Shown here: positions 25,871 through 38,200 of the stretch, one piece after another
Position numbering within the stretch: position 1 is the stretch's first letter
Layout: each line of letters opens with the position of its first letter
Assembly (NCBI RefSeq): GCF_018129965.1
Contig: NZ_JAFCKW010000001.1
Location: 124,001 to 188,000, forward strand
Source: Bradyrhizobium diazoefficiens
Lineage (GTDB): Bacteria; Pseudomonadota; Alphaproteobacteria; Rhizobiales; Xanthobacteraceae
Length of the DNA stretch: 64,000 bases
Direction: 5' to 3'
Notes under the pieces: model-generated
The model's database searches: none
What the model was told of the DNA's origin: nothing
Seen by the model: only the letters and a program-made list of their open reading frames with translations
Position numbers and translations under genes: made by a program

Positions 25871-28800
25871 GATCATCCCCCGCAACCTTCGACCGTGCCT
25901 TGCGCGTCCAGTGGGTGTGCGCCGCGTTCCACCATTTTCTCGGAAGAAGAGAGCTACGCGGTGCACCGGCGCTTCTGTCAGGATATCGATCGATAGTCGA
26001 TCACCCGGCGTTGACAAGTTTCTCATTGCCGGCCTTCAATCTCAGGCAGATGGGAATTTCGATCGTCTCCGACGCAACGTTGCGGGAAGCGATATCTGAT
26101 TGGGCGACATGGGAGGCAGAGAACCGGCTGAGCCCCGACTATGTCGAGCCTCCGTTTGCGATCACGCTGGATGACCGTCTTAGTTTCAGTCTACGTGTTC
26201 GGGAGAACGATCCCGCGTATGTGTCGATGATCAACGCGCTTTCGGTGCCGCTGCCCGATCGAACCTGGCAAAAATCGACCGCTGACGTTGATCGGCCGTT
26301 CAAAATTCCCGGTGAGTTCCTGGGCGGGAACGAATCCTTGGTCGCAGACACTTCGGCTCTTGCGGGAAAGCTGGCAAGCGCTCCCCGCCTCGACTTGACG
26401 CCTCGGAACCGGAGTCCGATCAAAATCACGCTCGCCGAGCTAGAGCGAATTGCAGACGAGCTCGACGCGATTGATGCGAGCGCGCCCGAACGAATTCCGG
26501 GTAACTTCAAGGCGAGATTGCGCGACGACGTTGGAAATCCGCTGTTTTCGGTTCTCTCGCCTTCGAAAGAAGCGCTCGCATCCACCGACACCATCGAGAT
26601 CTCCAAGGTCAAGCATCTCATCGGCCTGCCGGGATCGGGTAAGTCAACGCTAATCCTTTTGATCGTCGTGGCCCTGTCCCGAAGCGGGCTACATATCGTA
26701 CTTCTTCTTCCCTCCATTGAGGCTTCCCTCAACTACGTCGCCGAACTCGAACGCTATGGCGTTAACCCAGCGCTTCTTGTTGGCCAGTCGCCGGACGCGA
26801 GGAGGCGTCACTCACGCAAGCTAGCCGAACGCATTGCAGCCTCCGATGACACGGGCGGGATGGGCAGAACGGCTCCAGGTAGCGAATTGCTCTCTGTCAA
26901 CTGCGCGTTGGCTGGCTTTCTTTCCAATCCCGAACCAAGCCTGGGCTTTCCTCACCTAAGCCCTCCGTGCTCGGATATTCAACAGCGGCGCCAGAAGCGA
27001 GATGGAAGCGAGACCGAAGCAGAGGGCGACCGGCTCTGCCCTCTGTCAGCGGTCTGTGGTCGGCAGAAATCGGCACGTGAATTGGCCAATCCGAGTCGGA
27101 ACGTCTGGATTGGCCACGTAATCTCTACCGACGTCCGCATGTCGCCGCACTTTGCATCAGAGCAAATACGCTTCTTTGAAACGATCGCGCGAATTAGTGA
27201 CCTCGTGATCGTCGACGAGGCAGATGGAGCGCAAGCTGCGTTGGATGGCCACGCCCTGGCCGAACTGGACCTTACAGGAAGCGTGGATTCCTACGAGGCA
27301 ACTCTGCTGAAGGACCTGATGGTGCCAGTGGCATCGGGTCAAAACCAATCGGCCAATTCTCTTGTGCAGAACTACACTTATGCGTCTCAGGAATTTTCCA
27401 AGCTGAACCGCGCGTTGGTCACTCACTTGCTGGATGACCGGAGGGGGACCGCGCATCTCAATAGGTTCCAAGACACCTTTGTTACGGGCAACACCGTGCT
27501 CGCAGCATTGTATCTTGCCGACGGAAATCGCTCGACCGAGATTTACAATGTCATTCGAGGCCTTTGGGACGGCTCCGTCCGGCGCGTTATGGCCGAGCGA
27601 AGCGGGCAAGTGTCAATTCGTGACGACGATGAGCGGCCCGAAATTGTCGAACTTGACGGCATAGACATCAACACAGTTGCCGTTGCCGCCGGCCTGTCTC
27701 AAGCCGAGGTGGAAGAAGCGATCCGAGAAACTCTCTCCGCGATGACGCGATGGTTCGGTGCGACCAATGTCCTGATTCGGGAAGAGGCTGGCCAACGCGT
27801 CAGGGAAGGATTCTTCAAAATCTTTCCACCGGACGTAACTGTGCCCGACGAAGCGGCCCGCGAATACTTTTCGTTCCTTCTGGAAGTCACGGCCCTCGTC
27901 TTTCAGTTCCTGACGCTCATCCCGATGCAGCAGGCCATGATTGCCGAGGGCGTCCACTCCCGTCGAATTTTCGGCTCCGGGGTCTCCGTGGACATGGCCC
28001 GCTTCATCCCGGAAGCTTTGGTTGGGCGCTTATCCGGTATCAAGATTTATTTCCAGGACGGTCGCAAAGGCCGGACGCTGAAGTTGAAATACGTCTCCTT
28101 TGCTTCAGTTCCACGACTGCTACTCTATCACCTCACGAAGCTGCTCGAACCCGAAGGTATCGCAGGGCCCGCCGTTCTTCTCGCTTCAGCAACTAGCTTT
28201 CTCGAAGAGAGTCCAAGCTACCATATACCAGTAGGGCCGCACTTCGTCCTCAAACGGGAAAACGAGGCGGACGCGTGGCGCCGGAGCGAGTACCTCTTCG
28301 CGCCGGTCCCCGATCCAGCCGATCCGCGACGCAATATCCGGCTCAGCGGCGCCTTTGAAGATCGTGAACGCGGAATGCGCGCAATAGTTGATCACTACCT
28401 GGGCGGTGACGATCCGCTGATCTCTCGTATGCGTCACGATTTTGATGCTGGCCGCCGGACCGCGCTTGTCGTGAACTCATATGAACAGGTCCGGCTGATC
28501 AAGGATCACGCAAGACGAAACCACGGATCGGTTGGAAGACGAATTGTCGGCGTCGTCGACCAGATCGAAGATATTCCTTTCTCAGAAGCGGGAGAGTGGG
28601 TGACCGCGTCGCAGGTCGAGCGGCTTGGCGCCCGCGACGACTGGGATGCGGTCGTATTTCCTATGCGCGCCATCGGTCGAGGCGTGAATATCGTCTATCC
28701 CGATGGACCGCGGAAGCGTGATGCGGCGATTGGAACCGTCGTATTCTTCATGCGACCGCATCCCTCAGTCGACAGTCTCGACTTCACGGCTGGCTTGGCC

Positions 28801-29256
28801 GGGCGACACGCGCTCGATTTTGATCGCCGATCTCTGCCGGCCTCTGCACAACTGACGGAGCTGGTCGCCTCATGGCGAGAAAACAGAAGCCAGTCGCTGG
28901 ACTTAATGCGACGCTTGCTTCGATATCCTATTCAAGCGGGTCGCCTGGGTGATCTGATCGTCCCCTTCACTGCCGACATCATGGTCGACGTGCTACAGAC
29001 GATCGGGCGCGCCATGCGTAACGGTTGCAAGACCCGAGCGATCTTCGTCGACGAAGCATGGGCCCCATCGTCCGTACGCGGCAGGCCAGACACCCCGAAT
29101 ACGAGCATGCTTGTCTGCATGCGGGACATCTTGCGCGGTCGTCTCGAAGACCCTGACCGAATTGCTCGCGAGACCTATTCTCTTCTTTACCGGCCATTCC
29201 TTGATCCGCTGACGCGGTGCAAGGGCATTATATTCCCCGATGAGCTTGCAATATGA
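25867..29256 (+). CDS. DinG/XPD-like superfamily 2 helicase
   Basis: A 1129-residue protein. Walker A GLPGSGKST is at residues 253-261. The DExx-type Walker B VIVDEADG has Asp450 and Glu451. QTIGRAMRNG (motif VI) is at 1044-1053. Four cysteines between motifs I and II (Cys346, Cys368, Cys391, Cys397) are placed as in the 4Fe-4S domain of XPD/DinG helicases. DinG-type helicases unwind 5' to 3' and act on R-loops, which fits an RNA-guided restriction model. The first 240 residues are an extra N-terminal region without recognised motif. It is translationally coupled to the nuclease before it and the giant PIWI protein after it by ATGA overlaps. It is larger than typical DinG (about 700 residues). 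Confidence 0.85.
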   Translation: MRSSPATFDRALRVQWVCAAFHHFLGRRELRGAPALLSGYRSIVDHPALTSFSLPAFNLRQMGISIVSDATLREAISDWATWEAENRLSPDYVEPPFAITLDDRLSFSLRVRENDPAYVSMINALSVPLPDRTWQKSTADVDRPFKIPGEFLGGNESLVADTSALAGKLASAPRLDLTPRNRSPIKITLAELERIADELDAIDASAPERIPGNFKARLRDDVGNPLFSVLSPSKEALASTDTIEISKVKHLIGLPGSGKSTLILLIVVALSRSGLHIVLLLPSIEASLNYVAELERYGVNPALLVGQSPDARRRHSRKLAERIAASDDTGGMGRTAPGSELLSVNCALAGFLSNPEPSLGFPHLSPPCSDIQQRRQKRDGSETEAEGDRLCPLSAVCGRQKSARELANPSRNVWIGHVISTDVRMSPHFASEQIRFFETIARISDLVIVDEADGAQAALDGHALAELDLTGSVDSYEATLLKDLMVPVASGQNQSANSLVQNYTYASQEFSKLNRALVTHLLDDRRGTAHLNRFQDTFVTGNTVLAALYLADGNRSTEIYNVIRGLWDGSVRRVMAERSGQVSIRDDDERPEIVELDGIDINTVAVAAGLSQAEVEEAIRETLSAMTRWFGATNVLIREEAGQRVREGFFKIFPPDVTVPDEAAREYFSFLLEVTALVFQFLTLIPMQQAMIAEGVHSRRIFGSGVSVDMARFIPEALVGRLSGIKIYFQDGRKGRTLKLKYVSFASVPRLLLYHLTKLLEPEGIAGPAVLLASATSFLEESPSYHIPVGPHFVLKRENEADAWRRSEYLFAPVPDPADPRRNIRLSGAFEDRERGMRAIVDHYLGGDDPLISRMRHDFDAGRRTALVVNSYEQVRLIKDHARRNHGSVGRRIVGVVDQIEDIPFSEAGEWVTASQVERLGARDDWDAVVFPMRAIGRGVNIVYPDGPRKRDAAIGTVVFFMRPHPSVDSLDFTAGLAGRHALDFDRRSLPASAQLTELVASWRENRSQSLDLMRRLLRYPIQAGRLGDLIVPFTADIMVDVLQTIGRAMRNGCKTRAIFVDEAWAPSSVRGRPDTPNTSMLVCMRDILRGRLEDPDRIARETYSLLYRPFLDPLTRCKGIIFPDELAI

Positions 29257-32200
29257 GCGACGCTAATATTGAAGCACCATTTTGGATTCGACGGAGAGTC
29301 CGACAAACCCGGTCGTTAAGCGCCCTTCGATGGAACGGCTATGCCGATCAACACGGCGCGACTGTCTCGCTTCAGTGGACGCAGGCCGCAATCTCACTTC
29401 TCTCCGCGATCAAGCGAAGAGCCTCGCAGTCAGAGGATCGAACCGGAAGGTCGCTGCCCTACGCGACCCTTCGCTCCCTGCTCGAAGCGCGCGTATCTGG
29501 CGCGGTTGTCGTCAGTCCCGATCTCGGAGAACCGTGGAGCGGTAAGGAGCCACGATCGTTCCTTATTACGAGCGCGCAGGATCCATCCGACGTACTTTTG
29601 CAGGCCGGCCGTGCCGTCGGCCAATGGAGTACCGATGTACTGTACCGCTGGGCGGAGCGTATCGACATTCCGCTTGGTGAGGTGGACCGGATTCGAGAGC
29701 TTGCAGCCGATAAGCGCGTGCTGGAAATTCGCGACAGCTCGAGCACGTCTATAGATCCCAAGAATCTCGATGCGTTGAGCTCATTTCCCCTGGTAAAAAA
29801 TGCGGCACGCGCTCTTCTCGTTGAAACACTCACGGGCCGTGAACTGTTCGACGGCCTGGGTCCGGTCTATCGTGTTGTATCATCGGCACTAGGCTCCAAT
29901 AGCGTCGAATTCGAGACTTGGCCTGTCGCCCGTGAGGGCGGATGCTTCTCGATGGTGTGCACAGCCCTCATCGATACGGCACCCTACAGCCGGAAGCCAG
30001 TCGTGCGCATCCGTGCCTCGAAGCGAGTCTGGTCAAACAAGTTTCCAACACCAAACCAGCTTTTCGGAAGTAGCCGAATCACGCTTCGATTGATGTCTCG
30101 CGAAGCACTTGTTTCAGTCGGCTATGAGATGCGCCTGAGTAAGGGTCTTCCGGCCACCGAAGACATTGAGGAGCCCGCTTTCCTTGCGGCTATGCTCAAG
30201 TCCAGCACCGATTTCGGGGCCGATCTTGCCCAAGCGGTGTCACAGGCGGACCCCGGTCGACGTGAGTTTCTGTCCGTCCCTTATCGAACTGCATATGGGC
30301 GCACTAAGATTCCGCGCGGTGTGACCGCTGGCGACCAACTCGACTTGTTCGAGAAAGTTGCCCAGATCACCGCGGATTGCGGTTTTGAGCCCCTACCTTT
30401 CACCGAAGTGAAGAAGCTCAAAAGGCCGGAGGAATATCACTCGGCACTCACAACGGAGATGCTTCTCAATCACGTTGCGTCAGAAGTACGCCTCAACGCG
30501 CTCGATGACGAACAGATCGAGCGTCTCTTTGGCCAACTGACCGGAGATCCCGGAGGCAAGGATCTCTCAGCTGAGAAGGTCGTCGAAGCGGGGGAACTGC
30601 TGGCGAAAGTCCGAGCCGCGAATGCCGCTCGGCTTTCGCGAACGTTCGGCGAGGAGCAGCCTACCATCGTGTTCGTCTCGCGGACGGAGGAGGAGGGACG
30701 CCTCTTCAAATCGGCGGTGACCACCTTGTTTCCCCAAATTGTCGTTGCCGAGTATCGCCTCCCATCGGGTACGCACGGCCTTTTCTCAGGCGGGCCAAAG
30801 CGATACGCGGACAAGTTCGAACAACGTGTTGAGGCTTGGCGGGAATTGAGCTTGGCAATTGCCGCCGCGCATTCGCGCGCCAGGGTGATCGTGCAGGCCG
30901 CGAAGGAATATGCAGACCCGTCCGGTTGGGCGCGCGACGAAGACGTGGTCAACAAGGAAGCGGGTCGCTACGCGCTCGCACGTTTTGCCGGCGCCAATGT
31001 CCAATACCTCGTACCCCGCGCTCCGGGAGATGCCTACGGCTATCTTCTGCGCCTCCAGGCGGCGACTTACGACTTGCTGTTCGCTCACTCAGGAATTGCA
31101 CCAATTCCCTCAGATGCTCTCAAGGAGGCATTTCCAGATCCCGCCCGTCGCCCCGACTTTTTGCTTGGCGTGTCCATCGTCCGGACCGCTCGACGACGGC
31201 GCGGAGGGAATGGCGGCGCGCTGATCTTCGCGGCCAAGGTCAACCTGAGCGACGGAAAGACGGTGGCGAGATTGGCCTCGAGCCAGGGCACTACGTCGTG
31301 GCTTCCGTTCGGGGACGCGCTCGTCGAGGTTGCCAAACTGGGAGCCGCGGACCTCGGAATTGATCGGACGGCCGCAATTGAAACATTCCAACGCTTCGTT
31401 TCCGATACCGTGAAGGAGCAGGTAGCGGCCGGCGAGCGGCCGATGGTCCTGTTCGACGGATCGGCCTCGATGGGACTGTGGCCGTGGCTGAACAATCCAA
31501 AGATCTCCGGCCTGCCCGAGTTCGGCAAAGAGCAGATTCTGGATCAGAAGACGTGGAAGGAGCTTACTACTGTTCGGATCAGGACCCAAAGCTCGCCTCG
31601 TCTTCTGACCATCATGACGCATGAGAACAAGCCGGCAGACGGATCTGGCGCAGTCCTAGTTGATTCCCATGCAAGTATGTCGGCGTGCGTTATCAAAGTT
31701 GCTAGCTCCGACGTCGGAGGAGACTACGTGGCAACACACGCCTGGGAGCGCACCCGGAAAGTTGTCAGAGGCACCAGCGTCTATCGCGAGCTTCCGGGAT
31801 ATCGTCGAGTCAAGAAGGAACCTGAACGCAAGGGCCGTATGCTGTATCGGCAGATACGTCATGCCCCATCGGACGAGGAATCATCCTTGCCCGAGTCCAT
31901 CAACATCACTGTCGCTAATGTCTCGCCAGGCTCCGACCCAGACAAGGTCGCGAGTTTGATCGCCTGCATGCGACACGGGTACGCGCACAGCGCGATGGCT
32001 ACCTCATTGCCGGCCCCGCTGTCATTTAGGTCCAAGATTGCCGACTACATTGCGCGGCACAGCATGGAGGAAGAGCTCGATGAGCCTACGCCTTCCAGCG
32101 CAGAAGACCCCATTTCAGACGATAGCGATACGCCGGATGAGCAGACGGACGCATTAGGCGCAACTTTTGGTCAGCTCCGGAACGCCCTGCTCAGCGGCAC

Positions 32201-35200
32201 TTCACTCGTAAAATTTCAACCTTCTGCCAGGGAGACTCTCCCATTGAATTCGCTCCTATCATCCGCCACTCCGCAATCGAGCCTGGACAAGGGCAAATCC
32301 GGCAAGCCGATCGAAATCGGCCAGATCAAGGATCACGACCAGCTCAGGCGCCCCATTCTTGCGTTACCAAATTTTGCAACAACGGAGTGGTTCAAGAAAT
32401 ACATCATCGTTTCCCGAAGTCATCTTCGCATCTTCCATTCTAAATACGCTCGCAACGTACGCCCTGTAGTTGGCTTCCCTTGGCCGCAGGAAAAGCCGGA
32501 CGTAGAAGAATTCTATCGGCTATTGCCGGAGATTGCTAAATATCCCTTCGGACTTCGCTTCGTTCTCAGCGGCCTTTTCGAAAAGATGCCCACATGGCAA
32601 CGCCGGCTCCATCAACTTTACATCGCCGCACGACGCGAGGCTGGCCTGACAACGACGATGGCAGACGACCTCGAACGACGCCATGCGCAGGTCGTCCAGC
32701 TTGCCGAAGCCGGAAAGCACGATGTCACTCGCGCTATCGCGATTTTGCACTGGGGCTTGTACAATCAAAAGACGCCAGCCATGGCGAAGCTCGCAACCCA
32801 TGATCCCGAAATTGCCGACTACATTGAGAAGTTTCTTGCCTGCGATCACTCCCTTTTCGGGGAGCTATGGAAGCGCTACGCTAACAATACGGACGAGCCT
32901 GACATCGCAGCGGCTCCGAACGATGAACTGAAGGATGCTCAAGTCATCGGCGATGGCGTTGAACAACGCCCCAGCGAAGATGCGGGCAGCCCTCCACCAA
33001 CAATCTCGTCAGGAGAACAGGCTATCGATCCTGTTCGCTCCCAAGAACCTGCACTCTTGGCAACTGAGGTCGCCTTATCCGTCGCCACCGCACGCTGGAA
33101 AGCTCGGCTGGGGTCGATCGAAAGTCTCGCGAAGCAGAATTGCGATCTGGACCCGAATGACAGCGTTAGAGTCGAGCTCGAACAGCTTGTTGCCGAGCTA
33201 AAGAACGACATAGACGCCTTCGAGGCCGCCAAGCCGATTTCATTACCGACTGCCGAACTGATCGAGCGCCTAAGAACTGCCCTAAATGAGGTAAAATCGG
33301 TGCTCGCGCGCGCCGGTAGCATGGAAGGTGAAATACTAGATAACGTCACCACGCTCGAAGCCGCCGCTGACGCGGCACCTCCCCTTATGTCGAAGGATCG
33401 CCTCCTGGCCTCGGAGGAGGGTGTGACGCGGGCCGAAGCATCGGCCCTCGATACAACGCGGGCCCAGGAGCGCCTCGATGCAGCAAACAAGGATCTCTCT
33501 TATGCGGAGTTCCTGAAGGTCGCCCCGGACCTTCTTGGCCGCGTGGTCGAAACAGGCAGAACGGCTCTGAACGACATCGAAATGGCGTTGCGCGGTCTAT
33601 CTGAGCGCGACGTCACCACCTTGCCGAACCGGCCACTGCCTTCGCCGTCATCGCCAATAGTCCCCGCGGCCGCCGATCAACAAACAACTCATACTTCTGA
33701 GATCCGATCACCCATCGACATTGGTGACGAAGTCTACGCAACCGAGTTTGAACCCGCGGAGGGTGACCTTGTTTTATCGCCTCTTCCGTCAGCAGAAGCT
33801 CTGATCGAAAAGGCCCCTGAACCTGAGATCGATCCGCTGCAAACTCAAATCGAGCGGAAGGCTGACGAACTGTTCACGTGCCACGAATTCGGGCTTGCCT
33901 ACCATCTTGCGAGAGCTGGCGCCAAGGTGCTTGGTGACGCGCCCCTCCTTCCTTACACCGTCGACGAACTTCGGCTGATTGCGATGGGCGAGCGCCTCGC
34001 GAATCCGTCACGTTACGAAACAGAGGTCTATCGCGAATCCCTGCACGCGTGTGCGACCTTGGCGCAGGTCTTGCGGGAGGACGATAGCAGCGAACGCAAT
34101 AGCGCACGCCGCATCGCACTCCTCTCGGCTGCAATTCCCATCGCTCTGCTTCACGCGTCGGATGGAGGTTCCGCCTTCGCAATCATTGACAGCATCAAGG
34201 TAACGGGAAGCTGTTCGCCATTTTTCTTCATCGTGGACACACTTCGCGAGAACCGTAAGCAGGGATTCCCGCTGCATCCGTCGAACCTGCGCATGGCAGT
34301 CGTCGCCAACGCCGGCCTCTCGTACCTCAATGATGTCTTGCTCGACATCAAGCGCCAAATCGCGGCCGTACAAGCGGCAAAATTTCGATTTGTGCTCGGC
34401 CAACGGGTTAAGCACTGGCTCGTATCGCTGGAAGGACCAGTCGGCGCGCTGGCCGCAAAAATATCCGGGCCGCGAGGCGCTCACGCAGCCCGTGAATTTG
34501 CCGCTGAGTACGCGAGCCGCGACGCGATCCACGAGATGCTCAAGAACGCGCCCGACCTGGCCAACCATAATCAGCTGATCGACGGCGCCGCACGTGAGCG
34601 CTTGATTGCCCTCGTGTCGGATCTCGCCTCCCTTTGTGCGGATTACTCGGCTGCAGCCGAGGCGGCCGAGGAAGCCCGGACCAACAGTAGCCGTATTGGA
34701 TTGGTTAGGAAGCTTGCAGACGCCCTTATCGCCGGCATTAAAAAATTTGAGGCCGATACATCTGCCTCTTCCGGAAGCGACTTAATCGACGCAGCCAATC
34801 GCTACGCGAGGAAAGTACTGCGGCAGATTTCCGACTTGGCCGAAGGAAAGTCACATTTCGAAACAGATCGGGGATCAATCGGCCTCGCTTTGCACGTTCC
34901 GCTTCTATGGCTACCCGGAATGACCTGGGCGAGCGCCTGGACTCCGTCGCCAAATGAGGCATCACGGCTCCTCGAAGCGATTATGACGATGCCGGTACCC
35001 CGCTTCGCTGGCGATTCGGCAGAAGCTCTACGAGCCGCGATTGAGGCACGTCGGGCCGAAGACGCATTCGTGCCAGCCAGAATGCTGTTGGAGTTCGCTC
35101 CGAAATTCGGCTGGGACAAAGGACGCATTGCAGATGAGGAAGCTCGGCTGGAGTCGGCCGAAGCGACCCGCAAGGGACAGCTACGATCGAGACGTGACCA

Positions 35201-38200
35201 TGTCTCCAGCCTTGTCACGAAGGTACGCCGAATGGCGCTCGGTGGCTTGGAAGGATCGTCGCAGCTATCCCTAAGCCTCGATACGGTGACTATCGATAGC
35301 GAGCGTCCGAGCATAACGGTCGACTTTTTGCCAGAAGAAATCGAGGGCACCCGGATCGTGGACGTCAACGCCGCTGGCAATCGCCTAACGGCCATCGAAA
35401 ACAAGGCGCGTCGGCTGCTTGACGAAGCAAAACAGGCTTTCGCGCGCGACATAGCGGCACTAGCCGACGGCAACAAGATCTCGGTTGAGGAGCGACGCGA
35501 GCTGGAGCGTCTCCTTGCGGCGGACGACCTTACGACGTTGGCCGACTGGATTCCGATGTTCGGGGCCGAAGATCAGCGCCGCCCGGGACTGGCCGGCGCG
35601 GTTGTGAACGAAGGATTACATCGGTTTTTGAAGATCCTCGGGGAAACACCAAATATCGATTTGGTGAGCGCCAGCCACGCCGTGGCGCAAGGCGAGAAAA
35701 TCGGTGCATTCGACTTTTCCGTGCTCGACGAAGAGCGGCGTGAGGAGATCGAATCCGTCTTCCGTCAATGGTTCGATTTCAAGCGCTCGATGAAGGCCAA
35801 TGCGGGCGGTCTTACGCATATCGGTCCTCGGCTGGCTCATCTTCTAACGCAAGTGGCATACGACACGAATGTCGTTGAGCTGAATTCCGGAGAAAGTCAG
35901 GAGCGGCGCGGAATCTTTGCGATCGACGCGAAAATGGAACTACCGTTTGATGCGAATTCGCTGATGCTGCCAGATTTTGGAAGCTCTACTAACGCTGGCT
36001 GGCGTATCGTCGCAGCTCCCGGAACCATCACGAATGCCGAGATTTTGGCGCGGACTGAGGGGGCCGAACCGCGCGGGGTGCTGGTGCTCGTGTTCGGATC
36101 ACTCTCCCTCGACCGCCGTAATCAGCTGAAACTCGAATGTATCAAGCGGCGCAGGAAAGTGCTGGTCGTGGACGAACTTCTGTTGCTCACGATGCTGTCC
36201 GCTCGGGAGCGACGGCCCTTGGCCATGTTTGAGATCGCGCAGGCATTTACGACCGCCACACCCTACCAGGATTACGGGCGTTCCCATGTTCCGCGCGAAA
36301 TGTTTAAGGGTCGCGCCCGGGAAACGGCAAACATTGTCAATCCGCACGGATCGTACATCGTGTACGGGGGACGGCGGCTGGGCAAGACCGCATTGCTTCG
36401 CCATATCTCTCGCAATAGACCGGAACATGGTTTGTTCGCGTATGTCGATCTGGTCGATTCTTCTTCGGCGGCTCTTTGGGAACGTGCCTCCGGTGCGCTC
36501 AAGGAGGCATTTGCTCAACCTGCAGCTACTTCCGAGGAGTTCGATCAGGGCGTCAAAGCTTACCTTAAGGGAGATGAGCGGCGCCGCATCCTCCTACTTC
36601 TCGACGAGGCTGACAACTTCATCAAGGAACAAGCGAGAATAAATCACCACCACGTGCTTCGGCTACTCGCTTTGATGGCCGAGACGAACCAGAGATTTAA
36701 GTTTGTTCTTGCCGGCCTCCACAACGTGTCGAGGATTACGCGGTCGGAAAATTCGCCTCTGGCACAAATTTCCAATGACCCCGTGCGAATTGGCCCCCTC
36801 GTCGAGGGCGATGTCGGGGACGCGGAGATTCTTGTCCGCGGACCGATGGCCGCACTCGGCTACGAATTTGCCAATAGAGAGGACGTGTGGCGCATTTTGA
36901 GCTACACGAACTATTATCCCGTCCTTATTCAGGTTTTTTGCCAGGGACTGCTCCAGATCATCGAAGAACAGACGGTACGAAACTCCAAGATCATAAAGGT
37001 CATCGATGGCAAGATGGTCGATAGCGCCGTCGCCAACAGCCAAATCAGGAAGGCTCTTTACGAGAGTTTCGACAAGACCATTACCCACATCGAACAGAGG
37101 TATGAGCTTCTCACGTACATCATCGCCGAGCGCGCTCTCATCGACGCTGTAGAGGGTATGGACGGAGACGGGTTGACCGCCAGCGAGGTCACGGAACGAG
37201 CCGGGCGGTATTGGCCCGAGGCATTTCCAAAAGGAAGTGATCCCGCTGAAGTCGAATATCTTCTCGACGAAATGGAAGGTTTTGGCATTCTTCGTCGTTT
37301 TCCTTCGGGTCGTTGGACGCTGAGGTCGAGGATGTTGCTTGACCTGATGGTGACTGACGAGGAGGAGCTGCTCGCCCGCATCTACCGCTTCAAGGGCAAG
37401 CAGCCCGAAACCCAGTTCGACCCCAAGAACACACGGCGAAAAATAAATGTCGGAAAGAGGACGCCGATTGAGAAGGTTTCACCTCTCACGGACGGGCAAG
37501 AAGCGGAGATAATGTCTCCCGATCCCAGCGTGGGGCAATCGTTCGTGATATTCGGCGCGCCGATCTCAAACATTGATCACGTCCACGACGCTCTGGAGAC
37601 TTCGCACACAGCGCTCGGGATGAACCAACGCAAGGTTCAGCTGGAAGTCCGCGGGTGGCGCGATCGAGCGGATTTCATTTCGGAGGTCCGTTCGACCAAA
37701 AAAGCTGGGGTCATGAAGGTACTGGTAGTTACGAGCCAGACCGAATGGACTCCCGAATGGGTCGCAGAAGCTTCGAAGCAACCAAACGTCGCGAAGGGAC
37801 TGGTTCGACCGGTCTTCATAGGAGCTTCGAAGCATGCGCTTGCGTGGTCGCGTGGCTACCCATTGGGTACGAAGGGACTTCCCCGAACGGCAATTCGACC
37901 ATTGCGACCTTGGGCACGTTCCTACGTCGCTTCCCGCCTGGATGCCATCAACGCCCTGAAATCTCCGCTGGTCGATAGCGTTCTCCGCTTGACCGGTGGT
38001 TGGAACGATCCGTGTCAGAACCTTTTTGCTGCGTCTGGATCTTCTAGCCAAATTGAACATGTGGGAGCCGGCATCTTCGACGGCCTCAGGGGAACCGCGG
38101 GTGCCGAACGTTTTGGAATTCCAACTGAAATGCTCGCTGCATTCAATACGTTGGCAAACTGGTGCCCTGACGACAGTTCGACGCTCGATATTGCAGATGT